DNA of 52,052 nucleotides from UBA1563 sp041667115 (GCA_041667115.1 JBAYFO010000023.1:1-52052); one strand, 5' to 3'. Positions 1 through 8,193 are shown, counted from the first letter of the stretch. Program-made: numbers and translations. The notes: generated by a model not told the origin, from the letters alone.

Positions 1-1890
1 ACCGTTCGCGCGCTTGTTATCGGGTTAGTGTTGGCAGTAGTTCTCGGTGCAGCAAATGCGTACCTGGGACTCAAAGCCGGAATGACAATTGCGGCAACGT
101 ATCCTGCAGCAGTTATCGGAATGGCTATTATCAAGTTATTTAAGGGGACAATTCTAGAAGAAAATTTTGCACGTACTGTTGGATCCATCGGTGAATCAAT
201 CGCCGCCGGAGCAATTTTTACAATCCCTGCATTCTTTATTGCAGGAATTTGGAACCCGTTTTTTACTCCCGGTCATTATGCAATCTCGGCGGCAATCATG
301 TTTGCCGGCGGTGTACTCGGAATTATGTTCGTTGCATTGTTAAGACGCGTAATGGTTGAGGATGTTGAACTTCCATTCCCGGAATCGGTCGCAGCAGCAG
401 AAATTCACAAAGCCGGTCGTCATGGCGGATCGGGTTCAAAGTTTTTGTTTAGTGCAATGGGCGTTGGTGCGCTCATTCAGGCATTAGGGCAATTTAAACT
501 CTTTGCTACAAGCGCGGACAAATTAGTTTCATTCGGGAAAGGAAATATTCTTTTTAAATCACCCGATGTTAGCCCTGCGTATATGGGTGTTGGGTATATC
601 ATAGGTCCCCGTTTAGCCGCATTAAACTTCAGTGGTGGTGTTCTTGCATGGGGATTATTAGCCCCGATCATTGCATATTTCAAATTCGGCAACGTTGATC
701 CTTCAACTTTGGATTGGGCAAAAGAAATTACGCAAGTCTGGAAAGATTACGTAAGACCAATCGCAATTGGCGGTATGCTGGTTGGTGCCGGGTACACATT
801 ATGGAAAATGAGAAAAAATCTTGCTACAGGAATTTCACGTTCCGTTAGTGATGTAAAAAAAGCAGCCTCCGGTGAATCAACTACCGAGAGGACAGAAAAA
901 GATATTCCATTTACTTATGTAATGCTTGGTATCGGGATTGCTTCCATAGCAACTTTCTTTATCTATAATTATTTTGCTCAAAATATTGTTGCCGCTTTAG
1001 TTGCTACGTTAGTAATGATCGTAGCAGGATTTTTCTTTGCAGCGGTCTCCGGTTATTTAGTTGGGATAATCGGATCAAGTAATAACCCGATAAGCGGATT
1101 AACACTATCAACACTCGTTATTGCCGCTTTATTAATGGTTGCACTTGGAATGAAAGGAACTCAAGGAGTTGCAGCAGTTCTTGGTGTAGCGGCGGTTGTT
1201 TGCGTTGCCGCAGCAGTAGCAGGTGAGATGTTACAAGATTTAAAAGCGGGACATATCCTTGGCGGTACTCCCTGGAAGATGCAGCTTGGAGATTTGATCG
1301 GGGTGCTTGTAGCTGCCGCGGTTATGTTTATTCCACTTTTAATTTTACATGAAGGAAATATTAAAGCCGGTGGAACAGGATTCGGCGGAGATCAATTACC
1401 TGCGCCACAAGCAAGTTTAATGGCAATTTTATCTAAAGGAATTGTAGCCGGCGATATGGAATGGATTCTTATTTTCACCGGCATGTTGATGGGTGTCGGT
1501 TTTATTATGATGAATGTTAAAAGCCCGATGCTCGTTAGCGTTGGAATGTATCTTCCTCTGGGGACAACATTCGCAATTTTTGTCGGCGGCTTAATTAAAG
1601 GTGTTGTTGAAAGAATCAATGAGAAGAAGAAATTTAATGAAGGACAAAAATCGAGAGTCGAAAATAATGGAGTGCTCATTGCAGCCGGGCTAATAGCCGG
1701 TGAGGCACTGATAGGCTTGCTCTTTGCGGGTCTTGCGTTTTTTGAAATAACTATTTGGGATATGAGTTCTCCATTTTCACTTATCATCAGCGTTGTTGTG
1801 CTTGCTGTAATTGCATACATGCTGATTAAAATCCCGATCGGGAATGCCGGAAAACCGGATGATCCGCTTCCTCCACACGTATCGATGTAA
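1..1890 (+). CDS. OPT family oligopeptide transporter (5' truncated)
   Basis: Inner-membrane proton-coupled transporter of the OPT superfamily, prokaryotic oligopeptide branch, expected to import short peptides. The reading frame is open from base 1, so the true start lies outside the window; about 629 residues remain and probably only a few tens are missing. The protein is almost entirely hydrophobic helices with short charged loops (a longer one near codons 275-300). Motifs typical of the family are visible: NAYLGLKAGMT near the N-terminus, GSSNNPISGLT in the middle and SPMLVSVGMYLPLG near the C-terminus. A strong hairpin terminator follows the stop. It lies upstream of a dipeptidase, an MFSD1-like carrier and an aminopeptidase, which supports peptide import over the metal-siderophore role of the plant YSL branch. 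Family call firm; substrate inferred. Confidence 0.9.
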   Translation, partial: TVRALVIGLVLAVVLGAANAYLGLKAGMTIAATYPAAVIGMAIIKLFKGTILEENFARTVGSIGESIAAGAIFTIPAFFIAGIWNPFFTPGHYAISAAIMFAGGVLGIMFVALLRRVMVEDVELPFPESVAAAEIHKAGRHGGSGSKFLFSAMGVGALIQALGQFKLFATSADKLVSFGKGNILFKSPDVSPAYMGVGYIIGPRLAALNFSGGVLAWGLLAPIIAYFKFGNVDPSTLDWAKEITQVWKDYVRPIAIGGMLVGAGYTLWKMRKNLATGISRSVSDVKKAASGESTTERTEKDIPFTYVMLGIGIASIATFFIYNYFAQNIVAALVATLVMIVAGFFFAAVSGYLVGIIGSSNNPISGLTLSTLVIAALLMVALGMKGTQGVAAVLGVAAVVCVAAAVAGEMLQDLKAGHILGGTPWKMQLGDLIGVLVAAAVMFIPLLILHEGNIKAGGTGFGGDQLPAPQASLMAILSKGIVAGDMEWILIFTGMLMGVGFIMMNVKSPMLVSVGMYLPLGTTFAIFVGGLIKGVVERINEKKKFNEGQKSRVENNGVLIAAGLIAGEALIGLLFAGLAFFEITIWDMSSPFSLIISVVVLAVIAYMLIKIPIGNAGKPDDPLPPHVSM

Positions 1891-1903
1891 TAATTGTTTT
1901 CAC

Positions 1904-1937
1904 ATTGTCCCGGTGTAAAATCCGGGACAATTTTTTT
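1904..1937 (+). terminator. Rho-independent terminator after the OPT gene
   Basis: A perfect 10-bp inverted repeat (ATTGTCCCGG at 1904-1913 and CCGGGACAAT at 1922-1931) encloses an 8-base loop and runs directly into six T residues (1932-1937). It lies 13 bases after the OPT stop and 14 bases before the next start, so the PqqD-like/pepD pair probably depends on read-through or on its own promoter. Confidence 0.85.
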
Positions 1938-1951
1938 CAGAAAGATCAAGC

Positions 1952-2329
1952 ATGAATTTTTTTCAAAGACGGGCAGTTTTAAAAAATCTAAACTACCTTG
2001 ACGTACGTCCAATAAGAAATTATGGTGAATCAGTTGACGAACACGAGATGGTTACGGTGTTAATCCCAAAATTTAATAATCGTTTTGCAGTCAGATTTGT
2101 TTTACCTTATATGCAGTATAAATTTTTTAAAATTAAACTTGATGAATTTGGATCGGCAACCTGGTTGTTAATTGATGGGAAGAGGAACGTTACTGAAATT
2201 GCGAATGAATTGGTGAAAAAGTTTGGTGAAAAAATTCACCCGGTTGAAGAAAGGTTAACAAGATACTTCACCGGAATTTATGAACAAAGATTAATTACAT
2301 TTTTAGAAATTCAAGAAAAAGGAAAGTAG
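1952..2329 (+). CDS. PqqD-like (RRE-fold) protein, stand-alone
   Basis: A 125-residue protein whose central part (about residues 60-110) matches the PqqD family: the segment LDEFGSATWLLIDGKRNV followed by an amphipathic helix EIANELVKKFGE is the usual PqqD core. PqqD proteins are small winged-helix domains that bind a RiPP precursor peptide and present it to a modifying enzyme. No PQQ, radical-SAM or precursor gene is visible nearby, so PQQ synthesis is not supported. The first 45 residues are an extra region that includes EHEMVTVLIPKF. The stop is two bases before pepD, which suggests co-translation and perhaps a link to peptide handling. The ATG start is the only good one in frame; no strong Shine-Dalgarno site is seen. 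Family call fairly sure, function unknown. Confidence 0.72.
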   Translation: MNFFQRRAVLKNLNYLDVRPIRNYGESVDEHEMVTVLIPKFNNRFAVRFVLPYMQYKFFKIKLDEFGSATWLLIDGKRNVTEIANELVKKFGEKIHPVEERLTRYFTGIYEQRLITFLEIQEKGK

Positions 2330-2331
2330 TT

Positions 2332-3792
2332 ATGGGAACTGTATTAGGTAATTTAAAACCAGCTTTGGTCTGGAAATACTTCGAGGAAATTTGTCAGCAT
2401 CCGCGTCCTTCAAAACATGAAGAAAAGGTTGCTGAATATATTTTTTCAGTCGGCAAAAAATTAAATCTTGAAACCGTAAAAGATACTTTCGGAAATATCA
2501 TCATCCGCAAACCTGCTACTGCCGGAAAAGAAAATTTAAAAACCGTTGTTCTTCAAGGACATATCGATATGGTTTGCGAAAAGAACCGCGATGTTGAACA
2601 TGATTTTGATAACGATCCGATTCAAGTTTATATTGACGGCGATTTTGTAAAAGCAAAAGGAACAACGCTCGGCGCGGATAATGGAATAGGTGTTGCCGCA
2701 GCATTGGCAGTGCTGGAAGATAGTTCAATTCAACACGGACCAATCGAATGCCTATTCACTTTGGATGAAGAAACCGGTTTAACCGGCGCCGCAAGTTTAG
2801 ACCCGACAATTCTCAAAGGAGATATTCTTCTTAATCTTGATTCGGAAGAACTCGGTACTTTTTTCATCGGCTGTTCCGGTGGAAAAAATACAGCAGCTAA
2901 ATTTACTTTTACTCCGGAAAATGTTCCGGCGGATTCAATTGCATACGAAATTAAAGTTGCCGGTTTACAAGGCGGTCATTCCGGTCTTGAAATCCATACC
3001 GGAAGAGGAAACGCAATTAAAATACTCAATCGTTTCCTTTGGAATGCAACGAATGAGTTAGCAATTCGTTTAGCACAAATTGAAGGCGGAAATAAACACA
3101 ATGCTATTCCTCGTGAAGCGTTTGCGGTAGTTACCGTTTCAAAAGCAAAGAAAGCTGAATTTCTTTCTTCAGTAACAAATTACAATAAGACTATCAAAGA
3201 AGAATTAACCACAAACGAACCAAATCTAATTGTCTCAGCAGAAGTTTTTTCCGCACCGGCAAAGGTGATGGATGTAAAAACAACCGCCAAATTATTGAAT
3301 GCTCTTTATGCTTGTCCTCACGGTGTTATAACAATGTCACCCGATATTGCCGGATTAGTTGAAACCTCGACCAATCTCGCTACGATCATTACTGAAGGAA
3401 ACAAAGTAGATATCGTTACCAGCCAAAGAAGTTCTGTTGCAACCGAAAATCAAGATGCAGTTGATATGGTGCATTCGGTATTCGATTTGGCAGGCGCAGA
3501 AGTTTCACACGGAGATGGGTACCCGGGCTGGAAACCGAATGTCCATTCGGAAATTCTAAAGGTATTTAAAACGGTCTATCAAAAAATGAACGGCAAAGAA
3601 CCTGAAGTAGCGGCTATTCACGCCGGTTTGGAATGCGGAATCATCAGTGAAAAATATCCAAACATGGATATGATCTCTTTTGGTCCGACGATGTTTGGTG
3701 TGCATTCACCTGACGAACGTTTGAACATTCCTTCGGTTCAACCGTTCTATGATTTACTCGCGAATGTATTAAGCAATATTCCAACTAAATAA
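2332..3792 (+). CDS. pepD: Cytosol non-specific dipeptidase (aminoacyl-histidine dipeptidase), M20 family
   Basis: Zinc dipeptidase that splits a wide range of dipeptides in the cytoplasm, the last step of peptide use. At 486 residues it matches the usual length of the PepD branch of M20. The di-zinc site is recognisable: GHIDM (H77, catalytic D79), LGADNG (bridging D116), DEETG (catalytic E146 and ligand E147), NLDSEE (D170), and a C-terminal FGVHSPDE with H458. The lid/dimerisation domain lies between about residues 190 and 390 (GGHSGLEI at its start). The start ATG follows the PqqD-like stop by two bases, so the two genes are almost certainly in one transcript. A 30-bp palindrome and T-run follow the stop. 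No key residue is missing. Confidence 0.95.
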   Translation: MGTVLGNLKPALVWKYFEEICQHPRPSKHEEKVAEYIFSVGKKLNLETVKDTFGNIIIRKPATAGKENLKTVVLQGHIDMVCEKNRDVEHDFDNDPIQVYIDGDFVKAKGTTLGADNGIGVAAALAVLEDSSIQHGPIECLFTLDEETGLTGAASLDPTILKGDILLNLDSEELGTFFIGCSGGKNTAAKFTFTPENVPADSIAYEIKVAGLQGGHSGLEIHTGRGNAIKILNRFLWNATNELAIRLAQIEGGNKHNAIPREAFAVVTVSKAKKAEFLSSVTNYNKTIKEELTTNEPNLIVSAEVFSAPAKVMDVKTTAKLLNALYACPHGVITMSPDIAGLVETSTNLATIITEGNKVDIVTSQRSSVATENQDAVDMVHSVFDLAGAEVSHGDGYPGWKPNVHSEILKVFKTVYQKMNGKEPEVAAIHAGLECGIISEKYPNMDMISFGPTMFGVHSPDERLNIPSVQPFYDLLANVLSNIPTK

Positions 3793-3804
3793 AAGTTCAC
3801 TTTC

Positions 3805-3834
3805 CGTAGAGACTTGCCATGGCAAGTCTCTACG
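3805..3834. repeat. Perfect 30-bp palindrome, REP-like, possible terminator
   Basis: Two exactly complementary 14-base arms (CGTAGAGACTTGCC and GGCAAGTCTCTACG) meet at a central AT, and ATTTTT follows (3835-3840). The hairpin plus T-run could stop transcription after pepD. The GTAGAGAC...GTCTCTAC pattern is known to me as a dispersed intergenic palindrome in several bacterial phyla, so this may be one copy of a REP-type repeat. Only one copy is present in this window. Confidence 0.75.
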
Positions 3835-3864
3835 ATTTTTCCATACTACGAATAAGGAAATCAA

Positions 3865-5217
3865 TTGGAAGAAACTCTCTCACTTAAACCGGAACCAACC
3901 AAATTATTCCGCTGGACGGTGCTCATTTTTGTCAGCCTTGCGATGTTTGGCAATTATTACATTTATGATTGCATCAGTCCGCTCGCGGATCTTCTTTCTA
4001 AGCAATTAAATTTTTCTAATTCCGATATCGGGTTACTTCAGGCTATTTATAGTTTCCCAAATATCATCATGGTTTTAGTTGGTGGATTAATCATTGATAA
4101 GATCGGGACGCGAATTTCCGTTGTTATTTTTACGCTGCTGATTTTTATCGGTGCGGTTATAACAGCAATGAGCGGAAGCCTTGTTTTTATGGCTGCCGGA
4201 AGGTTGATCTTTGGACTTGGCGCTGAATCGATGATTGTTGCCATCACCACTATTATTGCACGTTGGTTCAAAGGAAAGGAATTGTCTTTTGCATTCGGTT
4301 TGAATTTAACCGTTGCACGGCTTGGTTCATTCCTTGCATTAAATTCTCCTTCATGGGGAAAAAGTTTTTATACACATTGGCAAACACCTCTTTGGATTTC
4401 TGTATTTGCCGGAGTTTCTGCAGTTGTATTCATTCTAATTTATTTTATTCTCGATTTACAGGCGACTAAAAAATTCAAAATGCCGAAAGACGGTGAGCAA
4501 GATAAAATTGTATTGAAAGAACTTTTTAATTTCGGAAAATCATTCTGGTATATAACGGCGCTTTGTGTTACGTTTTACTCGGCGATGTTTCCGTTCCAGA
4601 CTTTTGCAATAAAATTTTTTCAGGATGCGCACGGAACAACACGTGAAGTTGGTGGTAATCTTTCAAGCATGCTAACGTTAGCGGCGATGTTTTTCACTCC
4701 GCTATTTGGATTACTTGCAGATAAAATCGGCAAACGCTCTTTGTTAATGATGTTTGGTTCGCTCTTGATTGTACCGGTATATCTAATCATGGCGTACAAA
4801 ATTGATCTCGCATCTCCGCTTGGTTTGCATGGAATGCTTTCGATCAATTTAGATTTTTTTGATATTCATTCGCAGATACCGATCTACCTTTTAATTCCAA
4901 TGTCGTTGATGGGAATAGCCTTCTCGCTTGTTCCCGCGGTAATGTGGCCCTCGGTTTCGCTTGTTGTTGATTCCTCAAAGCTCGGTACCGCTTACGGCTT
5001 AATGACGATGATCCAAAACATTGGTTTATTCGGATTCAATTTGTTGATTGGATATGCTAATGACATTTCCAAAGCGAGTGCTGCAAATCCATCAGGTTAT
5101 AATATGGGAATGTGGATCTTTTCTCTGCTCGGATTCTTTGGTCTCTTTTTCTCTTTTATGCTGCGCATGAATGAAATGGGACCTAATAAACACGGGTTGG
5201 AACAAGGAATGAAATAG
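3865..5217 (+). CDS. MFS transporter resembling animal MFSD1 (putative dipeptide carrier)
   Basis: Twelve-helix major facilitator protein of 450 residues. The start is a TTG with AAGG about 8 bases upstream; no ATG is better placed. The helix 2-3 loop has the MFS motif GGLIIDKIGTR (73-83). From memory, several segments resemble human MFSD1 closely: GRLIFGLGAES (112-122), RWFKGKEL (133-140), NLTVARLGS (147-155), PLFGLLADKIGK (279-290) and LGTAYGLMTMIQNIGL (373-388). MFSD1 has been described as a lysosomal dipeptide exporter. Lying directly after a dipeptidase and before an aminopeptidase, this protein is a good candidate for a dipeptide transporter of the inner membrane. MFS membership is certain; the MFSD1 affinity is recalled rather than computed, and the substrate is inferred. 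Confidence 0.82.
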   Translation: MEETLSLKPEPTKLFRWTVLIFVSLAMFGNYYIYDCISPLADLLSKQLNFSNSDIGLLQAIYSFPNIIMVLVGGLIIDKIGTRISVVIFTLLIFIGAVITAMSGSLVFMAAGRLIFGLGAESMIVAITTIIARWFKGKELSFAFGLNLTVARLGSFLALNSPSWGKSFYTHWQTPLWISVFAGVSAVVFILIYFILDLQATKKFKMPKDGEQDKIVLKELFNFGKSFWYITALCVTFYSAMFPFQTFAIKFFQDAHGTTREVGGNLSSMLTLAAMFFTPLFGLLADKIGKRSLLMMFGSLLIVPVYLIMAYKIDLASPLGLHGMLSINLDFFDIHSQIPIYLLIPMSLMGIAFSLVPAVMWPSVSLVVDSSKLGTAYGLMTMIQNIGLFGFNLLIGYANDISKASAANPSGYNMGMWIFSLLGFFGLFFSFMLRMNEMGPNKHGLEQGMK

Positions 5218-5219
5218 AA

Positions 5220-5966
5220 TTGAAAAAATATTTTTTCATATTATTATTTATCTCAGCCAATCTTCATGGGCAAGATTTAGGCTTTGGATGCCTAGGACTT
5301 GTGGGCGGTTTTGCCGGTTATGGGGTTCAAACGTATCAGGTAAAAGGCATTAATGAAAGAGTTGATTTTTTTAATGCTGCGCATAAAGATTCGCTCGATT
5401 CACCTCTTAAAAATTTCGGGCAGGCGGCGGGTTACCGCTTCGGTATAAATTTTTACAATCAAGATTTCTCCGGCTTCAACCTTTCGTTTAAAGGATTTTA
5501 CCAAAAACTTTCACAACAAAACAAAGCTATCATCAAGTCGGGAACAATAGAAATTGCGAAGACGTTTGAAGTACAGATTACCACTTTTGGTCTTGGGGTC
5601 GATTTCGGTACCCCCATTATGGAAATGTTAAACTGGAAAATATTAAAAACTGCTGTTACCTTTTCGCAGGCTGATTTTATTGAGTCTGAGGACCGTCCCG
5701 GAGTTTTAACAAAGAAAGATGATTACAAATCAAATAGAGCAACTATCGGGTACTCTATTTCAACCGGATTTGTTGTTTACCTCATCGGAAATTATATCAG
5801 TCTTGAAGCAAGCGCCGGGTATAACCTATTCCGGTTTAAACAATTGAAGAAAGAGGATGGAACACTCTTGACGGTGAACGAACAATCTGATCAACCGATG
5901 CCTTTGGCTATAGATAACGGCGGACTTGCCGGAATAATTCAATTAAATTTAAATTTCCCATTGTGA
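5220..5966 (+). CDS. Predicted outer-membrane beta-barrel protein, unknown function
   Basis: A 248-residue exported protein that I do not recognise. It starts with a clear signal peptide (MKKYFFILLFISANLHGQ, cleavage about residue 18). The rest shows alternating hydrophobic/polar strands rich in Gly, Tyr and Phe (for example YRFGINFYNQDF, GYSISTGFVVYLIGNYISLEA) and ends in LNLNFPL with alternating hydrophobic residues, as in small outer-membrane barrels. The start is TTG, 2 bases after the MFS stop; an AAGGA lies 11 bases upstream, longer than ideal. It sits inside a cluster of peptide transport and peptidase genes, so it may be an outer-membrane channel or accessory for the same substrates, but nothing in the sequence proves this. 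Confidence 0.7.
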   Translation: MKKYFFILLFISANLHGQDLGFGCLGLVGGFAGYGVQTYQVKGINERVDFFNAAHKDSLDSPLKNFGQAAGYRFGINFYNQDFSGFNLSFKGFYQKLSQQNKAIIKSGTIEIAKTFEVQITTFGLGVDFGTPIMEMLNWKILKTAVTFSQADFIESEDRPGVLTKKDDYKSNRATIGYSISTGFVVYLIGNYISLEASAGYNLFRFKQLKKEDGTLLTVNEQSDQPMPLAIDNGGLAGIIQLNLNFPL

Positions 5967-5973
5967 GAGTATT

Positions 5974-6936
5974 ATGAAATTATCAAAGCTTGATAAAGCA
6001 GCCATTATTGCAATTAAAGATTGCATGGGAACGATGCCAAACGAAAAAGTTTTAGTTATCAGCGATGCAAAAAAAAGAGATATCGGTTTATCACTCTTTG
6101 AAAACGCAAAGAGACTAGGCCATCAATCTCTGTATGTAGAAATGATTCCTGGCACGGTGAATGGAGAAGAACCCTCGGAAGAGATAGCCGAACTAATGAA
6201 AAAATTTGATGTAGTTCTCTGTCCAACTTCTACCTCGCTTACGCATACAGACGCCAGGAGAAGCGCATCCGCGTTGGGTGCGCGCATTGCAACGTTTCCC
6301 GGCATAACCAAAGAAGTAATGATTCGCGGATTGAATGCAGACTATAAAAAAATATCGAAACTTTCTTTAAAGTTGAAAGAAATTTTAGAGCAAGGGAAAC
6401 ATATTCGGGTAACAACAAAACTTGGAACCGATATTTCCTTCTCAATTGAAGGAAGAACTTCATACGCCTCCAAGGGATTATTTCACGCAAAAGGAGAGAG
6501 TGGAAACCTGCCTACCGGAGAAACTTTTCTTGCCCCGGTTGAAGGGACAGCAAACGGCGTTTTTGTCGTTGACGGATCAATGGCGGGATTGGGTTTGGTA
6601 AAAAACACCAACATTACAATTAAAGTTGAAAATGGTTATGCAACAGAAATAACCGGCGGAAAGATGGCAAAGAAACTCGTTAAGATGCTTGATGCAGCCG
6701 GACACGATGCGAGAAATATCGCTGAGTTTGGTATTGGAACAAACCATGCAGCAAAACTTAGCGGTGTTTTGTTAGAAGATGAAAAAGTTCTAGGAACAAT
6801 TCATATTGCCCTTGGAAATAATAAATCGATGGGAGGCAGCATCGGTGTTGCATTGCATTTAGACGGTGTTGTAAAAACTCCGACAGTGTATCTGGATGAT
6901 AAATTGATGATGAAAAAAGGAAAGCTTCTTATCTGA
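5974..6936 (+). CDS. M29-type metallo-aminopeptidase (aminopeptidase T-like)
   Basis: A 320-residue cytoplasmic protein of the leucyl aminopeptidase/aminopeptidase T group (MEROPS M29). The expected metal ligands can be placed in order: E183 in LPTGETFLAP, E251 in AEFGIGTN, H277 in GTIHIALGNN, and H295/D297 in LHLDGVV. It is shorter than classical M29 enzymes (about 400 residues); the N-terminal part (1-120) is a reduced domain. It closes the peptide cluster, 7 bases after the barrel gene, and would release N-terminal amino acids from imported peptides. A bidirectional terminator follows. Family call firm; substrate preference cannot be read from the sequence. Confidence 0.85.
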   Translation: MKLSKLDKAAIIAIKDCMGTMPNEKVLVISDAKKRDIGLSLFENAKRLGHQSLYVEMIPGTVNGEEPSEEIAELMKKFDVVLCPTSTSLTHTDARRSASALGARIATFPGITKEVMIRGLNADYKKISKLSLKLKEILEQGKHIRVTTKLGTDISFSIEGRTSYASKGLFHAKGESGNLPTGETFLAPVEGTANGVFVVDGSMAGLGLVKNTNITIKVENGYATEITGGKMAKKLVKMLDAAGHDARNIAEFGIGTNHAAKLSGVLLEDEKVLGTIHIALGNNKSMGGSIGVALHLDGVVKTPTVYLDDKLMMKKGKLLI

Positions 6937-6960
6937 AAAATTCTTGACGAATTATTTAAT

Positions 6961-6994
6961 AAAAAAAAGGATGTCAACTTGACATCCTTTTTTT
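6961..6994. terminator. Bidirectional terminator between convergent genes
   Basis: Stem GGATGTCA (6969-6976) and TGACATCC (6980-6987) with a 3-base loop, flanked by an A-run (6961-6968) and a T-run (6988-6994). The symmetric A/T flanks let it stop both the rightward peptidase operon and the leftward lipoprotein gene that ends at 7014. Confidence 0.88.
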
Positions 6995-7013
6995 CTTTTA
7001 AAAATCCGAAACG

Positions 7014-8012
7014 TTAATAAATGTTTACTTTATACGTTGCCGTTCCTGTAGGAAAACTTGAATAATTGTTCTGCAATGAAATAGAGGTTGTGTTAGTTAC
7101 GGAAGTTGGGATAATAGCTTTTAAAAGGAAGAGAGGGAATGGTTTACTTTTGTTATATCCGTTAAATCCATTAGGTTCTACGCTGATCATCACTTCTTGA
7201 CCGGCTAAATCAATAGGGTAAGCAACTCCAAGTGTATCGTGCTGCAGAAAATCTTCTCCAGGAAAAGCAGGCATCGGTTTTGTTCCAACGTAAAGATTCT
7301 GTGCATCGTTTCCGGCAGCCAATTTAAATTCTCCCGTCGGAAGATATTTCCCGTTAACTTTTACCCAACCTTTGTACACCCATCCTGAAGGAAGTTCAGG
7401 TAAACGTAATCCGGTTTCATAAACATCGGCGCTTTTATAATTCAAAAACCAAATACCGGAATTTGTATTTGGATTGACACCGGTTGGTGTAAAAACCGTG
7501 TATTTCCCCGTCGCAGTTATAAATGATGGTGGAACTGCAGATGCAGTATCTGTACCCAAATACTTTTGATCGTCAAAGTCGCTTCCGAATGCAATTCCAA
7601 CCGGATTTTTCGGCACAACACTTAGCTGGGCTTCATTCATTCTCATTTTGCTAATCAGTAAAAAGACATTTGATGAAGTAGTATCATTTAAAGTTGAATC
7701 ACGATCTTCAACGCTAATACAGACAAATTGGTTCTTTGTATTCGCCTGGAAATCACTTAATGTTAAAGGGAATGAACCTATAAATGAAGTTGCACCTATT
7801 GGATAAGAAAGCTTCCCGAATGAATGTACAATCTTTCCTGCATCGTCTAATATCCATGCTGCTAAAACCAACGAATCATCTAGAGCAGGGAGATTAGATA
7901 ATTGCAAAGTAAACGTTCCGCTGGGGCTTGTTATAGTTTCAGTTGATTTTGTATCTTTACATGACATGAGAATGAGCGTTATCGGGACAAGAAAAAAAAG
8001 TAGCTTTTTCAT
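7014..8012 (-). CDS. Lipoprotein with RskA-like extracytoplasmic domains
   Basis: A 332-residue protein with a lipoprotein signal peptide (MKKLLFFLVPITLILMSC; lipobox LMSC, Cys18). The mature part appears to hold two related beta-rich units: one begins FTLQLSNLPALDDS and continues to AAWILDDAGKIVHSFG; the other has LRLPELPSGWVYKGWVKVNG followed by GEFKLAAG. The pattern LPxLPxG(x)xYxxWxxxxGKxxxxGxF is like the periplasmic domain of RskA-type anti-sigma factors, although no sigma factor is next to it and there is no cytoplasmic anti-sigma part. Probably anchored in the outer membrane or its periplasmic face. Transcribed leftward, divergent from the TonB-receptor operon, and ended by a bidirectional terminator. 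The function is not known. Confidence 0.78.
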   Translation of the reverse strand: MKKLLFFLVPITLILMSCKDTKSTETITSPSGTFTLQLSNLPALDDSLVLAAWILDDAGKIVHSFGKLSYPIGATSFIGSFPLTLSDFQANTKNQFVCISVEDRDSTLNDTTSSNVFLLISKMRMNEAQLSVVPKNPVGIAFGSDFDDQKYLGTDTASAVPPSFITATGKYTVFTPTGVNPNTNSGIWFLNYKSADVYETGLRLPELPSGWVYKGWVKVNGKYLPTGEFKLAAGNDAQNLYVGTKPMPAFPGEDFLQHDTLGVAYPIDLAGQEVMISVEPNGFNGYNKSKPFPLFLLKAIIPTSVTNTTSISLQNNYSSFPTGTATYKVNIY

Positions 8013-8109
8013 GGTTTGGTTTCCTAAGTAAATTTTTATTCCTTTTTAAAACTTAATTTATCTTTCTTCAATATTCAAGAAATATTTAATAATTATTTCT
8101 TAATTATTT

Positions 8110-8140
8110 TTTGATTTAAACGGGAGATGTTATAATTTTC
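8110..8140 (+). promoter_or_regulatory. Candidate Bacteroidota-type promoter for the TonB-receptor operon
   Basis: TTTG at 8110-8113, a 19-base spacer, then TAATTTTC at 8133-8140, one mismatch from the TAnnTTTG -7 box known for Bacteroidota primary sigma factors. A start near 8147 would leave a leader of about 70 bases that includes the palindrome at 8178-8193. Pattern match only. Confidence 0.45.
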
Positions 8141-8177
8141 ACTGAAAAAATTTTTCAAATTGAAAATTATGTCCTAC

Positions 8178-8193
8178 CCTGCCAACTGGCAGG
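8178..8193. repeat. Short palindrome (CCTGCCA / TGGCAGG) in the leader
   Basis: Seven-base arms CCTGCCA (8178-8184) and TGGCAGG (8187-8193) around AC. It lies 24 bases before the TonB-receptor start, in the probable 5' leader. There is no T-run, so it is not a terminator. The CCTGCC/GGCAGG theme is common in REP-like repeats of this superphylum; it may be a repeat relic or an RNA hairpin affecting translation or stability. Confidence 0.6.

Noticed and set aside
1392..2012. A 206-codon open frame on the minus strand across the OPT gene end
   Set aside because: It is antisense to a strongly conserved transporter gene and its terminator, and its translation shows no domain or plausible start site.
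1952..2329. PQQ biosynthesis locus
   Set aside because: Only a PqqD-like protein is present; no pqqA, B, C or E-like gene is in the neighbourhood.
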